A DNA stretch of 9,195 bases from an uncultured Oscillospiraceae bacterium (GCA_934565775.1 CAKTIN010000072.1:1-9195); one strand, 5' to 3'. Shown: positions 1 through 5,482, counted from the first letter of the stretch. Program-made: numbers and translations. Notes: generated from the sequence alone by a model not told the origin.

Positions 1-1315
1 GTCCAACATCAAAGAGCCCATGGCCAAGGTACACTTCGAAGCCAAAAACGCCGCGCGCCTGGCCCAGATCCTGAAAAATCCCAAGGATGTGCGAAAGGTC
101 CTGGAGGAATGCCGGGACAAAGCCGGAAGGCTGGATGAGAAAAAGGCCGTCCTGAAGCTCATTGACGCCTACACCCTCTCCCAGTTTACCGCAAAGAAGC
201 TCTTTGCTTACCATGCAGAGTCCAAGGAGGATTTCTCCGCCGAGATTGCCGCTCTGGAGGCCAAGGTGGACAGCGCCCGAAAGGCCGCCTCCGCCGAGGG
301 CTGCACCCTGGACGAGGAGTTCCGGTATCTCCAGGGGGGCGAGCCCGTTCTGCAAAACCGGAAGCTCACCAAGGAGGAGATCGACCTCACCGTCCGCCGG
401 GTCTCCCGGATCGTGAAGATTGGGATGTTCATGGACCGCTATCCTGCGGAGCTCTCCGGCGGCCAGCAGCAGCGTGTGGCCATCGCCCGGACCCTGGCCC
501 CCGAGCCCACGGTGCTGTTCATGGATGAGCCTCTGTCCAACCTGGACGCCAAGCTCCGGCTAGAGATGCGCTATGAGCTCCAGCGGCTCCATGTGGAGAC
601 CGGCTCCACCTTCGTGTACGTCACCCATGATCAAATGGAGGCCATGACCCTGGCCACCCAGATCTGCCTGATCAACAACGGCGTTTTGCAGCAGTATGAC
701 GCCCCTCTCACAGTATACAGCCGCCCCGCCAACCTGTTTGTAGCGGACTTTGTGGGCAATCCCTCGGTAAACTTTATTGACGCCAAGGGCGCCCAGAGCC
801 CGGACGGCTCCCTTTCCCTCCGGATCCTGGACGGACACGCCGTCCGCTTCACCCCGGAGGCTCCTCTGGATCTGGCCGCATGGTTCTCCGGCCGGGACAA
901 GGCCGAGGCCCAGCGGCAGGAGGCTCATAAGCAAAAGGCCGCCGAAAAGGGCTATGTAGAGAAGGCCAACAAGGACGAGACCTTCCGCTATCCCATCGGG
1001 CGCGTCACGGAGGTGGACGATTCCCTGGCCGAGGAGCCCGTTGTGACCAACGAGGACTTTGTTCTGGGCCTGCGGCCGGAGTTCCTGGGCATCACCCAAG
1101 CCAGCGCCCTCACCGGAGAGATCTACGGCGCCATGCCCACCGGCATGGAATCCACCATCAAGGTCCGGGTCGGCGACTATCTGCTCACCGGCGTGGTGTT
1201 CGGCAATTCCCTGTTCTCCATCGGAACCCAGGTTCCCGTCTCCTTCACCGGTCCCGTGATGCTCTTCGACCGGAAATCCGGACAGCTCATTACCTCCGGA
1301 ACCCTCAGCTTCTAA
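1..1315 (+). CDS. ABC transporter ATP-binding protein, MalK/MsmX (sugar importer) type, 5'-truncated
   Basis: The cytoplasmic ATPase of an ABC importer, most like the carbohydrate (CUT1) ATPases MalK/UgpC/MsmX; the substrate cannot be read. The frame is open to the left edge (437 codons visible), and Walker A and the Q-loop lie outside the window, so the ATG at 20 is internal. It also has no proper ribosome site. Numbering from that ATG, the signature LSGGQQQR starts at residue 145, Walker B is VLFMDEP (D169, E170) followed by the D-loop SNLD, and the H-loop is VTHD (H203). A TOBE/MOP-like regulatory region follows, with the family motif LGLRPE near 349-354. Two parts are unusual: roughly 100 extra, mostly helical and charged residues before the signature (about 1-125), and a Lys/Glu/Ala-rich insert in the TOBE region (about 290-345). 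No permease or binding-protein genes are in view. The gene ends at its own terminator. Confidence 0.9.
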   Translation, partial: SNIKEPMAKVHFEAKNAARLAQILKNPKDVRKVLEECRDKAGRLDEKKAVLKLIDAYTLSQFTAKKLFAYHAESKEDFSAEIAALEAKVDSARKAASAEGCTLDEEFRYLQGGEPVLQNRKLTKEEIDLTVRRVSRIVKIGMFMDRYPAELSGGQQQRVAIARTLAPEPTVLFMDEPLSNLDAKLRLEMRYELQRLHVETGSTFVYVTHDQMEAMTLATQICLINNGVLQQYDAPLTVYSRPANLFVADFVGNPSVNFIDAKGAQSPDGSLSLRILDGHAVRFTPEAPLDLAAWFSGRDKAEAQRQEAHKQKAAEKGYVEKANKDETFRYPIGRVTEVDDSLAEEPVVTNEDFVLGLRPEFLGITQASALTGEIYGAMPTGMESTIKVRVGDYLLTGVVFGNSLFSIGTQVPVSFTGPVMLFDRKSGQLITSGTLSF

Positions 1316-1326
1316 TTCTACATTGT

Positions 1327-1357
1327 AAGGGCCGGGCATTGCCCGGCCCTTCTTTTG
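1327..1357 (+). terminator. Intrinsic terminator of the ABC ATPase gene
   Basis: A perfect 11-bp stem (AAGGGCCGGGC at 1327-1337 with its complement at 1341-1351) and a 3-nt loop are followed by the T-rich tail TCTTTTG. It lies 11 nt after the stop codon and separates the ATPase from the next gene on the same strand. Confidence 0.88.
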
Positions 1358-1390
1358 TGCTGGGAACCTCTTAGAATTTCTATGTCCCTA

Positions 1391-1419
1391 TTGCATCCGG
1401 CATCATTTTGTGCTATAAT
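1391..1419 (+). promoter_or_regulatory. Sigma-A type promoter of the SLH surface-protein gene
   Basis: The -35 TTGCAT (1391-1396), a 17-bp spacer and a -10 TATAAT (1414-1419) are visible. TG at 1411-1412 makes it an extended -10 (TGCTATAAT). Transcription should begin near 1426, leaving a leader of about 155 nt before the start codon at 1582. The ATG at 1408 lies inside this promoter and so cannot be the translation start. Confidence 0.8.
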
Positions 1420-1420
1420 T

Positions 1421-1434
1421 TGGTGTGTACACCA
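1421..1434. promoter_or_regulatory. Operator-like inverted repeat over the transcription start
   Basis: TGGTGT-GT-ACACCA is a perfect 6-2-6 inverted repeat that begins one base after the -10 box and covers the expected start of transcription. A repressor bound there would block initiation. The short dyad could also arise by chance, and no regulator gene is nearby. Confidence 0.4.
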
Positions 1435-1534
1435 GATTATGGCACTGCGGCCCCCTTATGCGCTGCAAGCTCTCCCAGCAAGACAAACCCCCGGACGTTT
1501 CCCCCGCGCAAGCCGCGTGGGACGCCCGAACCCC

Positions 1535-1559
1535 GCTTTTCCACCGCGCGTGGAAAAGC
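1535..1559 (+). promoter_or_regulatory. Leader hairpin upstream of the SLH gene ribosome site
   Basis: GCTTTTCCAC (1535-1544) pairs perfectly with GTGGAAAAGC (1550-1559) across a 5-nt CGCGC loop. It ends 8 nt before the AAAGGA ribosome site. No T-run follows, so it is not a typical terminator. An mRNA-stabilising or translation-modulating leader stem is the likeliest reading. Confidence 0.5.
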
Positions 1560-1567
1560 ACACACGG

Positions 1568-1573
1568 AAAGGA
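1568..1573 (+). promoter_or_regulatory. Ribosome binding site that fixes the SLH protein start
   Basis: AAAGGA stands 8 nt before the ATG at 1582. The residues from that ATG form a typical signal peptide. The longer in-frame start at 1408 has no ribosome site and falls in the promoter. Confidence 0.75.
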
Positions 1574-1581
1574 TAGCCTCT

Positions 1582-4419
1582 ATGAAACAACGAATTCTGA
1601 GCATTCTCCTCGCCCTCTGCCTGGTGCTGAGCCTGGGCCCCGCCCAGGTCCTGGCAGCAGAGCCCGGCGACCCAGTCGTCCGGGAAGCCGCCACCGCCCA
1701 GGAGCTGGCCACCGCCCTGGAAGACAGTACCGTGGACCTTGTGCGGCTGACGGCGGACATTGGAATCAGCGAAAATCTGACCGTAAGCCGCAGCGTCACC
1801 CTCGATCTGAACGATCGCGTGCTGCGCATAACCGGCGGCCTATTCACAGTGACTGGCCGGGATGTCACGCTGACGCTGACAGACAATGCAGAGACGAAAA
1901 CCGCAAAGAAGTTCAAAATTGACGAGAGCGGCGTGTGGACGCTGGATGAAACCGGCGACCGGACCGTCACCGGCGGCGTGATTACCGGCGGCAGCGTGTA
2001 TGTCGATCCCTATGGTTATTTTGACTTAGACATCGGCTTTGGCAGCGGCATACTGATTGACCATGGACTTGCAACGCTGATCGTGAATAACGTCACCATC
2101 AATGTCCCGGTCAAAAATCAGGGCGGCATTCTCGCCGGCAGCGGCACCTTCAATGGCGCAGTGATCAACGAAGACCGGCTCACCGGCGGCACCTTCAACG
2201 GCCCGGTTGATAACCATAAGGGCAGGGCTCAGAGGGATAATGAAATCAGCGGCGGCACCTTCTACGGCGCGGTGAGAAACGGGGGCAACTATTATGACCC
2301 TGACAAAGGGGAACTTGCTCTTGATGGTAAAAGCTACGGACTGATCTCCGGCGGAGCATTTTACGGCAAGGTGACCAATGCGTTCTCTGGTAAGATCACC
2401 GGCGGCGCCTTTTACGGCGAAGTGAATAACAGGGAAAGATTAGAGTACAGTCTCTTTTATCTGGGCACCCTTGCAGGCGGCACCTTCTACGGCAGCCTCA
2501 CCGGCACCACTACCATTGCCGACGGCTGCTGCACCGTGACCTACAGTTATGGGACGCCCGACGAGACCTATGCCCTCCAGATCGTCCGGAAGGACGACCT
2601 GGCCATCCGGCCCGACGCCCCCACCAGGGCTGACTATACCTTCGTGGGCTGGGAGCTGGACGGGAAGGCCTATGACTTCACCGCCCCCGTGACAGGGGAC
2701 CTGACCCTGACGGCCCGGTGGCTGGAGGCATGCATCTGCACGGAAAGCTGCTATCCCGGTGGAAACGCCGCCTGCCCCCGCTGCGGCAAGGACAGCCGGC
2801 AGTGCGAGTTTTTCCTCGCCCCGCTTGACGGCACGTCCTACCACAGCGGCGACGTCATCCCGGTTCGGTGGAATCTGCAATCCCACATCCAGTCCGGCGA
2901 CGCCATGACCGCAGAGCTGCTGGATGAGACCGGCAGCACCGTACATACCTGGGGCGATTCGAACCCCGCTCTCGGCGGCAGAAACGTTCTGCTGCCCGAC
3001 AGCATCGCGCCGGGCAGATACATCCTACGCTGCACCCTGAATCGGGCGGCGGACGGCGCGGTTGATGCGGTCGCGCAGCTGGAATCTACGATCCTGCTGA
3101 ACGGCGCGGCAATTCTGGGCAAAGACCGGACCGTAAACTATCTGGAAGGCATGACCGTGGACCTTTCGGAGCTGTTCCTGACGGCAGGCCTCCTGCCCGG
3201 TGAAGCAGTAAGCTACGCCGTCACCGGCGGGGCAGATGGGGGGACGCTTGAGGGAAGCACGCTGCACGTCGTAAAGCCCGGCATCTTTACCGTTACGGCC
3301 ACCGTAGACCGGGACCCCCAGTCCTACCCTGACTACCCCCAGGATCGCGATACGGCGACGCTGACGGTCAGCGGCTTCTCTCTGCGCTATGAGCTGGATG
3401 GCGGCACAGCCAGCGGCAATCCCACCTATTACAGCGCCGCTACCCCGGACTTCACCCTGCACAATCCCACCAAAACCGGCGCTCTTTTCACCGGCTGGAG
3501 CGGCACGGGACTGACGGGTGAAAACAATCTGACCGTCACCGTCGAGAAGGGCAGCACCGGCGACCGGCGCTATACGGCCCATTGGACCCCCTGCGACCAC
3601 ACCGGCAGCACGGCCCGGCCCACCTGCACGACTCCGGCTGTCTGCACCGTCTGCGGCGGCACCATCGCCCCCACGGGGCATAGCCCCGAGAGCGGCTATC
3701 AGTACAACGAGAGCACCCACTGGCAGGCCTGCAAAAACTGCGCCGAGCAGCTGGGAGCGGCGGCGCACACCTACGGGGACTGGACGGTCCTCCAGGCTCC
3801 CACCGCCGGGCAGCCGGGTCTGCGGGAGCGTGCCTGCACGGTCTGCGCCTACAAGCAGACGCAGGCGCTTGCCGCCACCGGCGAATTCGTGGATGTTGTC
3901 CCTGGCAGCTATTATGAAGACGCCGTCATTTGGGCCGCCGGGGAAGGGATCACCACCGGCATGGACGAGACCCATTTCTCGCCGAACGCCTTCTGCACCC
4001 GGGCCCAGGCCGTCACCTTCCTGTGGCGGGCTGCGGGCTCTCCTGCCTCCCAGAGCACGGCCATGCCCTTCGGGGACGTTCCCGCCAACGCCTACTATTA
4101 TGAGGCGGTCCTCTGGGCCGTAGAAGCCGGCATCACCACCGGCACGGACGAGACCCACTTCTCCCCGGATGCCTTCTGCACCCGGGCCCAGGCCGTCGCC
4201 TTCCTGTGGCGGGCTGTGGGCTCCCCCGCCCCCCAGAGCACAGCCATGCCCTTCGGGGACGTTCCCGCCAACGCCTACTATTATGAGGCGGTCCTCTGGG
4301 CCGCGGAAAACGGCGTCACCCTGGGCACCTCGGAGACGGCCTTCAGCCCGGATGACGGCTGCACCCGCGGGCAGATCGTCACCCTGATCTGGCGCGCCGG
4401 GGGCAGCAGCGAAAGCTGA
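1582..4419 (+). CDS. Secreted SLH-domain cell-surface protein with GGTFYG repeats and InlB-type repeats
   Basis: A 945-residue exported protein, probably held to the cell wall by its C-terminal S-layer-homology domains; its function is unknown. A signal peptide (about 1-25, hydrophobic core then a VLA/AEP cleavage site) is followed by a region with six GG(T/A)F(Y/N)G-type motifs (near 187, 202, 224, 257, 274, 299), suggesting a beta-solenoid. An InlB B-repeat-like module (about 318-380, ending LTLTARW) leads into a Cys cluster (C384, C386, C390, C398, C401, C408). Next come a possible Ig-like segment (409-505), a second beta segment (507-597), a second B-repeat-like module (600-668, ending YTAHW), and a Cys/His stretch (C671, C682, C688, C691, C717, C720, C752, C755) resembling zinc-ribbon-like modules of clostridial surface proteins. 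Three SLH domains start at 769, 830 and 891, with CTRAQ or CTRGQ in place of the classical ITRAE. It has its own promoter and terminator. Adhesin or S-layer-associated roles are possible. The architecture is well supported, the ligand is not. Confidence 0.9.
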   Translation: MKQRILSILLALCLVLSLGPAQVLAAEPGDPVVREAATAQELATALEDSTVDLVRLTADIGISENLTVSRSVTLDLNDRVLRITGGLFTVTGRDVTLTLTDNAETKTAKKFKIDESGVWTLDETGDRTVTGGVITGGSVYVDPYGYFDLDIGFGSGILIDHGLATLIVNNVTINVPVKNQGGILAGSGTFNGAVINEDRLTGGTFNGPVDNHKGRAQRDNEISGGTFYGAVRNGGNYYDPDKGELALDGKSYGLISGGAFYGKVTNAFSGKITGGAFYGEVNNRERLEYSLFYLGTLAGGTFYGSLTGTTTIADGCCTVTYSYGTPDETYALQIVRKDDLAIRPDAPTRADYTFVGWELDGKAYDFTAPVTGDLTLTARWLEACICTESCYPGGNAACPRCGKDSRQCEFFLAPLDGTSYHSGDVIPVRWNLQSHIQSGDAMTAELLDETGSTVHTWGDSNPALGGRNVLLPDSIAPGRYILRCTLNRAADGAVDAVAQLESTILLNGAAILGKDRTVNYLEGMTVDLSELFLTAGLLPGEAVSYAVTGGADGGTLEGSTLHVVKPGIFTVTATVDRDPQSYPDYPQDRDTATLTVSGFSLRYELDGGTASGNPTYYSAATPDFTLHNPTKTGALFTGWSGTGLTGENNLTVTVEKGSTGDRRYTAHWTPCDHTGSTARPTCTTPAVCTVCGGTIAPTGHSPESGYQYNESTHWQACKNCAEQLGAAAHTYGDWTVLQAPTAGQPGLRERACTVCAYKQTQALAATGEFVDVVPGSYYEDAVIWAAGEGITTGMDETHFSPNAFCTRAQAVTFLWRAAGSPASQSTAMPFGDVPANAYYYEAVLWAVEAGITTGTDETHFSPDAFCTRAQAVAFLWRAVGSPAPQSTAMPFGDVPANAYYYEAVLWAAENGVTLGTSETAFSPDDGCTRGQIVTLIWRAGGSSES
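3886..4419 (+). repeat. Three tandem SLH-coding units, period 183 bp
   Basis: Units start at 3886, 4069 and 4252, exactly 183 bp (61 codons) apart. A 60-bp block is identical at 4061-4120 and 4244-4303. The CTRAQ-coding part is nearly identical between units 1 and 2 (around 3991 and 4174). Unit 3 diverges in its second half. The pattern indicates recent internal duplication or gene conversion of units 2 and 3. Confidence 0.9.
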
Positions 4420-4445
4420 TCTCCCCGGCCTCCCAAGTATACAGC

Positions 4446-4498
4446 GGACAGCGCAGCGAATGGGCTCCCGCCCGAACGCCGCGCTGTCCTTTTCTTTT
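4446..4498 (+). terminator. Intrinsic terminator of the SLH gene
   Basis: GGACAGCGC (4446-4454) pairs with GCGCTGTCC (4481-4489). The 26-nt apical part may pair further internally. The T-rich tail TTTTCTTTT follows. It lies 26 nt after the stop codon. Confidence 0.8.
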
Positions 4499-4534
4499 CC
4501 GGTCAGGGGCGGACGAGGCCGCCCGTTTTGCCCG

Positions 4535-4577
4535 GAAAAAAGAAAAATCTCCAAAGCCCGAAGGCCTCGGAGATTTT
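4535..4577 (-). terminator. Duplicate copy of the tRNA-Thr terminator
   Basis: The same hairpin as at 4706-4748, carried by repeat copy 1 behind the tRNA fragment. The stem arms are at 4544-4552 and 4569-4577 and the T-run reads leftwards from 4543. It would stop any minus-strand read-through of the first terminator, and it also faces the end of the SLH gene. Confidence 0.65.
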
Positions 4578-4604
4578 GGAGCTGCTAGCCAGATTCGAAC
4601 TGGC
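4577..4604 (-). pseudogene. tRNA-Thr 3' fragment (T-arm, acceptor 3' strand and CCA)
   Basis: On the minus strand these 28 nt give the T-stem/loop GCCAG-TTCGAAT-CTGGC, then TAGCAGCT and CCA, identical to the last 28 nt of the complete tRNA-Thr at 4748-4823. The sequence that would supply the 5' acceptor strand, D-arm and anticodon arm is replaced by unrelated DNA containing a palindrome. No GCTGCTA-like acceptor partner is present, so it cannot fold as a tRNA. Confidence 0.85.
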
Positions 4605-4611
4605 TACCCGG

Positions 4612-4637
4612 CTCCATGAAATCTCGATTTCATGGAG
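4612..4637. repeat. Perfect palindrome in the spacer between the two repeat copies
   Basis: CTCCATGAAATC (4612-4623) is followed by TC and then its exact reverse complement GATTTCATGGAG (4626-4637). As RNA it makes an 11-bp stem with a CTCG tetraloop. The 73-bp spacer (4605-4677) also holds a short hairpin, CTTGCC-TTC-GGCAAG (4665-4679, running just into repeat copy 2). Neither resembles a tRNA part, and neither is followed by a T-run. Confidence 0.8.
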
Positions 4638-4677
4638 GCCTCACGACCTCAGATTGAATTTTTCTTGCCTTCGGCAA

Positions 4678-4775
4678 GGGCGGACGAGGCCGCCCGTTTT
4701 GCCCGGAGAAAAGAAAAATCTCCAAAGCCCGAAGGCCTCGGAGATTTTGGAGCTGCTAGCCAGATTCGAACTGGC
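4678..4775. repeat. 98-bp direct repeat, copy 2 (inside the intact tRNA-Thr locus)
   Basis: The partner of 4507-4604, with one mismatch. Here the repeat continues into the complete tRNA-Thr, so this copy is the functional arrangement and the other is the derived or separated one. Confidence 0.92.
4706..4748 (-). terminator. Intrinsic terminator of tRNA-Thr
   Basis: On the minus strand AAAATCTCC (4748 down to 4740) pairs with GGAGATTTT (4723 down to 4715) around a GC-rich apex, followed by TTCTTTTC. The outer stem base pair uses the final A of the encoded CCA, so the stem starts directly at the mature 3' end. Confidence 0.85.
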
Positions 4776-4823
4776 GACCTCGTCCTTACCAAGGACGCGC
4801 TCTGCCTGCTGAGCTATAGCAGC
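4748..4823 (-). tRNA. tRNA-Thr (anticodon GGT)
   Basis: A complete 76-nt cloverleaf on the minus strand: acceptor GCTGCTA/TAGCAGC, TA linker, D-arm GCTC-AGCAGGCA-GAGC, anticodon stem CGTCC/GGACG with loop TTGGTAA, variable AGGTC, T-arm GCCAG-TTCGAAT-CTGGC, discriminator T and an encoded CCA. The anticodon GGT (at 4788-4790) reads ACC and ACU threonine codons. All stems pair perfectly. It has its own promoter and terminator and is a single-gene unit. Confidence 0.96.
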
Positions 4824-4841
4824 GAACCAGACAGCTTCCTT

Positions 4842-4870
4842 ATTATATGCGTATACGCCCAAAATGTCAA
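4842..4870 (-). promoter_or_regulatory. Perfect-consensus promoter of tRNA-Thr
   Basis: On the minus strand TTGACA (4870-4865) and TATAAT (4847-4842) are separated by exactly 17 bp. The tRNA begins at 4823, about 12 nt beyond the expected transcription start. The spacer contains the small palindrome CGTATACG. Confidence 0.9.
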
Positions 4871-4897
4871 GAGCTATTTTCGAGAATTTTGCATTTT

Positions 4898-4925
4898 TTT
4901 GCCTGTCCCACACCGCAGGTATAAA
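4898..4925 (+). promoter_or_regulatory. Possible weak promoter of the CBS-protein gene
   Basis: TATAAA (4920-4925) follows a poor -35 TTTGCC (4898-4903) at 16 bp. It lies about 50 bp upstream of the start codon. The divergent tRNA gene and the terminators to the left mean this gene needs its own promoter, and this is the best candidate seen. Confidence 0.35.
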
Positions 4926-4962
4926 ACCGGCCGCAATGGGACATTCTTCCGGTACCCACTTC

Positions 4963-4970
4963 AAAGGAGG
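4963..4970 (+). promoter_or_regulatory. Ribosome binding site that fixes the CBS-protein start
   Basis: AAAGGAGG lies 7 nt before the ATG at 4978. The frame is open 38 codons further upstream (ATG 4864), but that stretch has no ribosome site and covers the promoter region. Confidence 0.85.
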
Positions 4971-4977
4971 TTCTTCC

Positions 4978-5406
4978 ATGCAGGTAAAGGACGTTATGAC
5001 AAAGCGGGTCATCCGCATCGATCCGGAGGAATCCGCAGGCGTCGCCGCCCGGCTGCTCTCCCGGTACAACCTGGGGGCCCTGCCCGTATGCCGGCCGGAC
5101 GGCAAGCTCTGCGGCATGGTCACGGACCGGGACATTGTCCTGCGGTGCGTGGCGGCGGAGCTGGACCCGGAGAAAACCAAGGTCCGCCAGGTCATGACCG
5201 GCCATGTGGTCACCGTCGCCGCCCAGGCAAGCCTGGAGGAGGCTGCGGCGCAAATGAGCCGGGAGCAGGTCCGCAGGCTCCCCGTGGAGGAGAGCGGCAG
5301 GCTCTGCGGCATGGTGACCCTGGGGGATCTGGCCTGCACCAAGGGCTGCGCCATGGAGGCCGCCGAGGCCTTCTCGGACATCTGTACCAACGTGACCCGC
5401 CGGTAA
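4978..5406 (+). CDS. Tandem CBS-domain protein
   Basis: A 142-residue cytoplasmic protein consisting almost entirely of two CBS domains (about 1-60 and 68-127), the usual size for stand-alone bacterial CBS-pair proteins. CBS pairs normally bind adenine nucleotides or SAM and act as regulatory sensors. Both halves keep the nucleotide-contact pattern GxxTxxD: G46-M-V-T49-D-R-D52 and G111-M-V-T114-L-G-D117. The repeated DVMT/QVMT openings mark each domain start. The C-terminal tail has three cysteines (C120, C124, C136). No effector domain is fused and no obvious target is adjacent. The gene stands alone, diverging from tRNA-Thr and converging on pepT, so its ligand and partner are unknown. Confidence 0.88.
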   Translation: MQVKDVMTKRVIRIDPEESAGVAARLLSRYNLGALPVCRPDGKLCGMVTDRDIVLRCVAAELDPEKTKVRQVMTGHVVTVAAQASLEEAAAQMSREQVRRLPVEESGRLCGMVTLGDLACTKGCAMEAAEAFSDICTNVTRR

Positions 5407-5443
5407 GGCCCAGGGCAGTCTCCCCTTCCGCCCCGGAGCCGTG

Positions 5444-5480
5444 AGACCCGGGCGGCATCGCCGCCCGGGTCTTACCTGTT
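5444..5480. terminator. Terminator hairpin between the convergent CBS-protein and pepT genes
   Basis: A perfect 13-bp stem (5444-5456 with 5460-5472, arm AGACCCGGGCGGC) and a 3-nt loop stand between the two convergent stop codons. The plus-strand side is followed by TTACCTGTTTC, only moderately T-rich. The minus-strand side has no T-run, so any bidirectional action rests on the stem. Confidence 0.65.
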
Positions 5481-5482
5481 TC

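Larger units (their letters stand above)
4507..4604. repeat. 98-bp direct repeat, copy 1 (tRNA-Thr 3' end plus terminator)
   Basis: It matches 4678-4775 at 97 of 98 positions with an offset of 171 bp; the only difference is A4537 versus G4708. Read on the minus strand, it holds tRNA-Thr positions 49-76, the tRNA's intrinsic terminator, and about 40 bp of flank containing the small inverted repeat GGGCGG/CCGCCC. The right boundary falls exactly at the first base of the T-stem. The region 4420-4747 has no protein gene; apart from the SLH terminator it consists of this repeat, the spacer and the second copy. Confidence 0.92.

Noticed and set aside
560..1339. Minus-strand open frame of 259 codons opposite the ABC ATPase
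   Set aside because: It begins in the terminator hairpin and is antisense to conserved ABC motifs; no ribosome site.
1408..1581. N-terminal extension of the SLH protein from the ATG at 1408
   Set aside because: It would start inside the promoter, has no ribosome site, and would bury the signal peptide 58 residues inside the protein.
4061..4303. CRISPR-like repeats
   Set aside because: Only in-frame coding repeats of SLH domains with a 183-bp period; no short spacers and no cas genes.
3025..4554. Minus-strand open frame of 509 codons opposite the SLH gene
   Set aside because: Low-complexity Gly/Ala/Arg translation mirroring the SLH repeats, no ribosome site, and the opposite strand has a signal peptide and recognised domains.
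4577..4680. A second, unusual tRNA ending in the duplicated T-arm
   Set aside because: No sequence upstream pairs with the acceptor strand TAGCAGC, and the palindrome cannot form D and anticodon arms with a 7-nt loop.
4528..4812. Plus-strand open frame of 94 codons with a duplicated LLARFELAT segment
   Set aside because: It is the antisense translation of tRNA-Thr and of its repeated 3' fragment. Such frames are a common annotation artefact; there is no ribosome site.
4632..5444. Plus-strand open frame of 270 codons across the tRNA and the CBS gene
   Set aside because: It runs through the antisense tRNA and then in the wrong frame through the CBS-protein gene. Its composition (Arg, Gly, Pro rich) is that of a GC-rich shadow frame.
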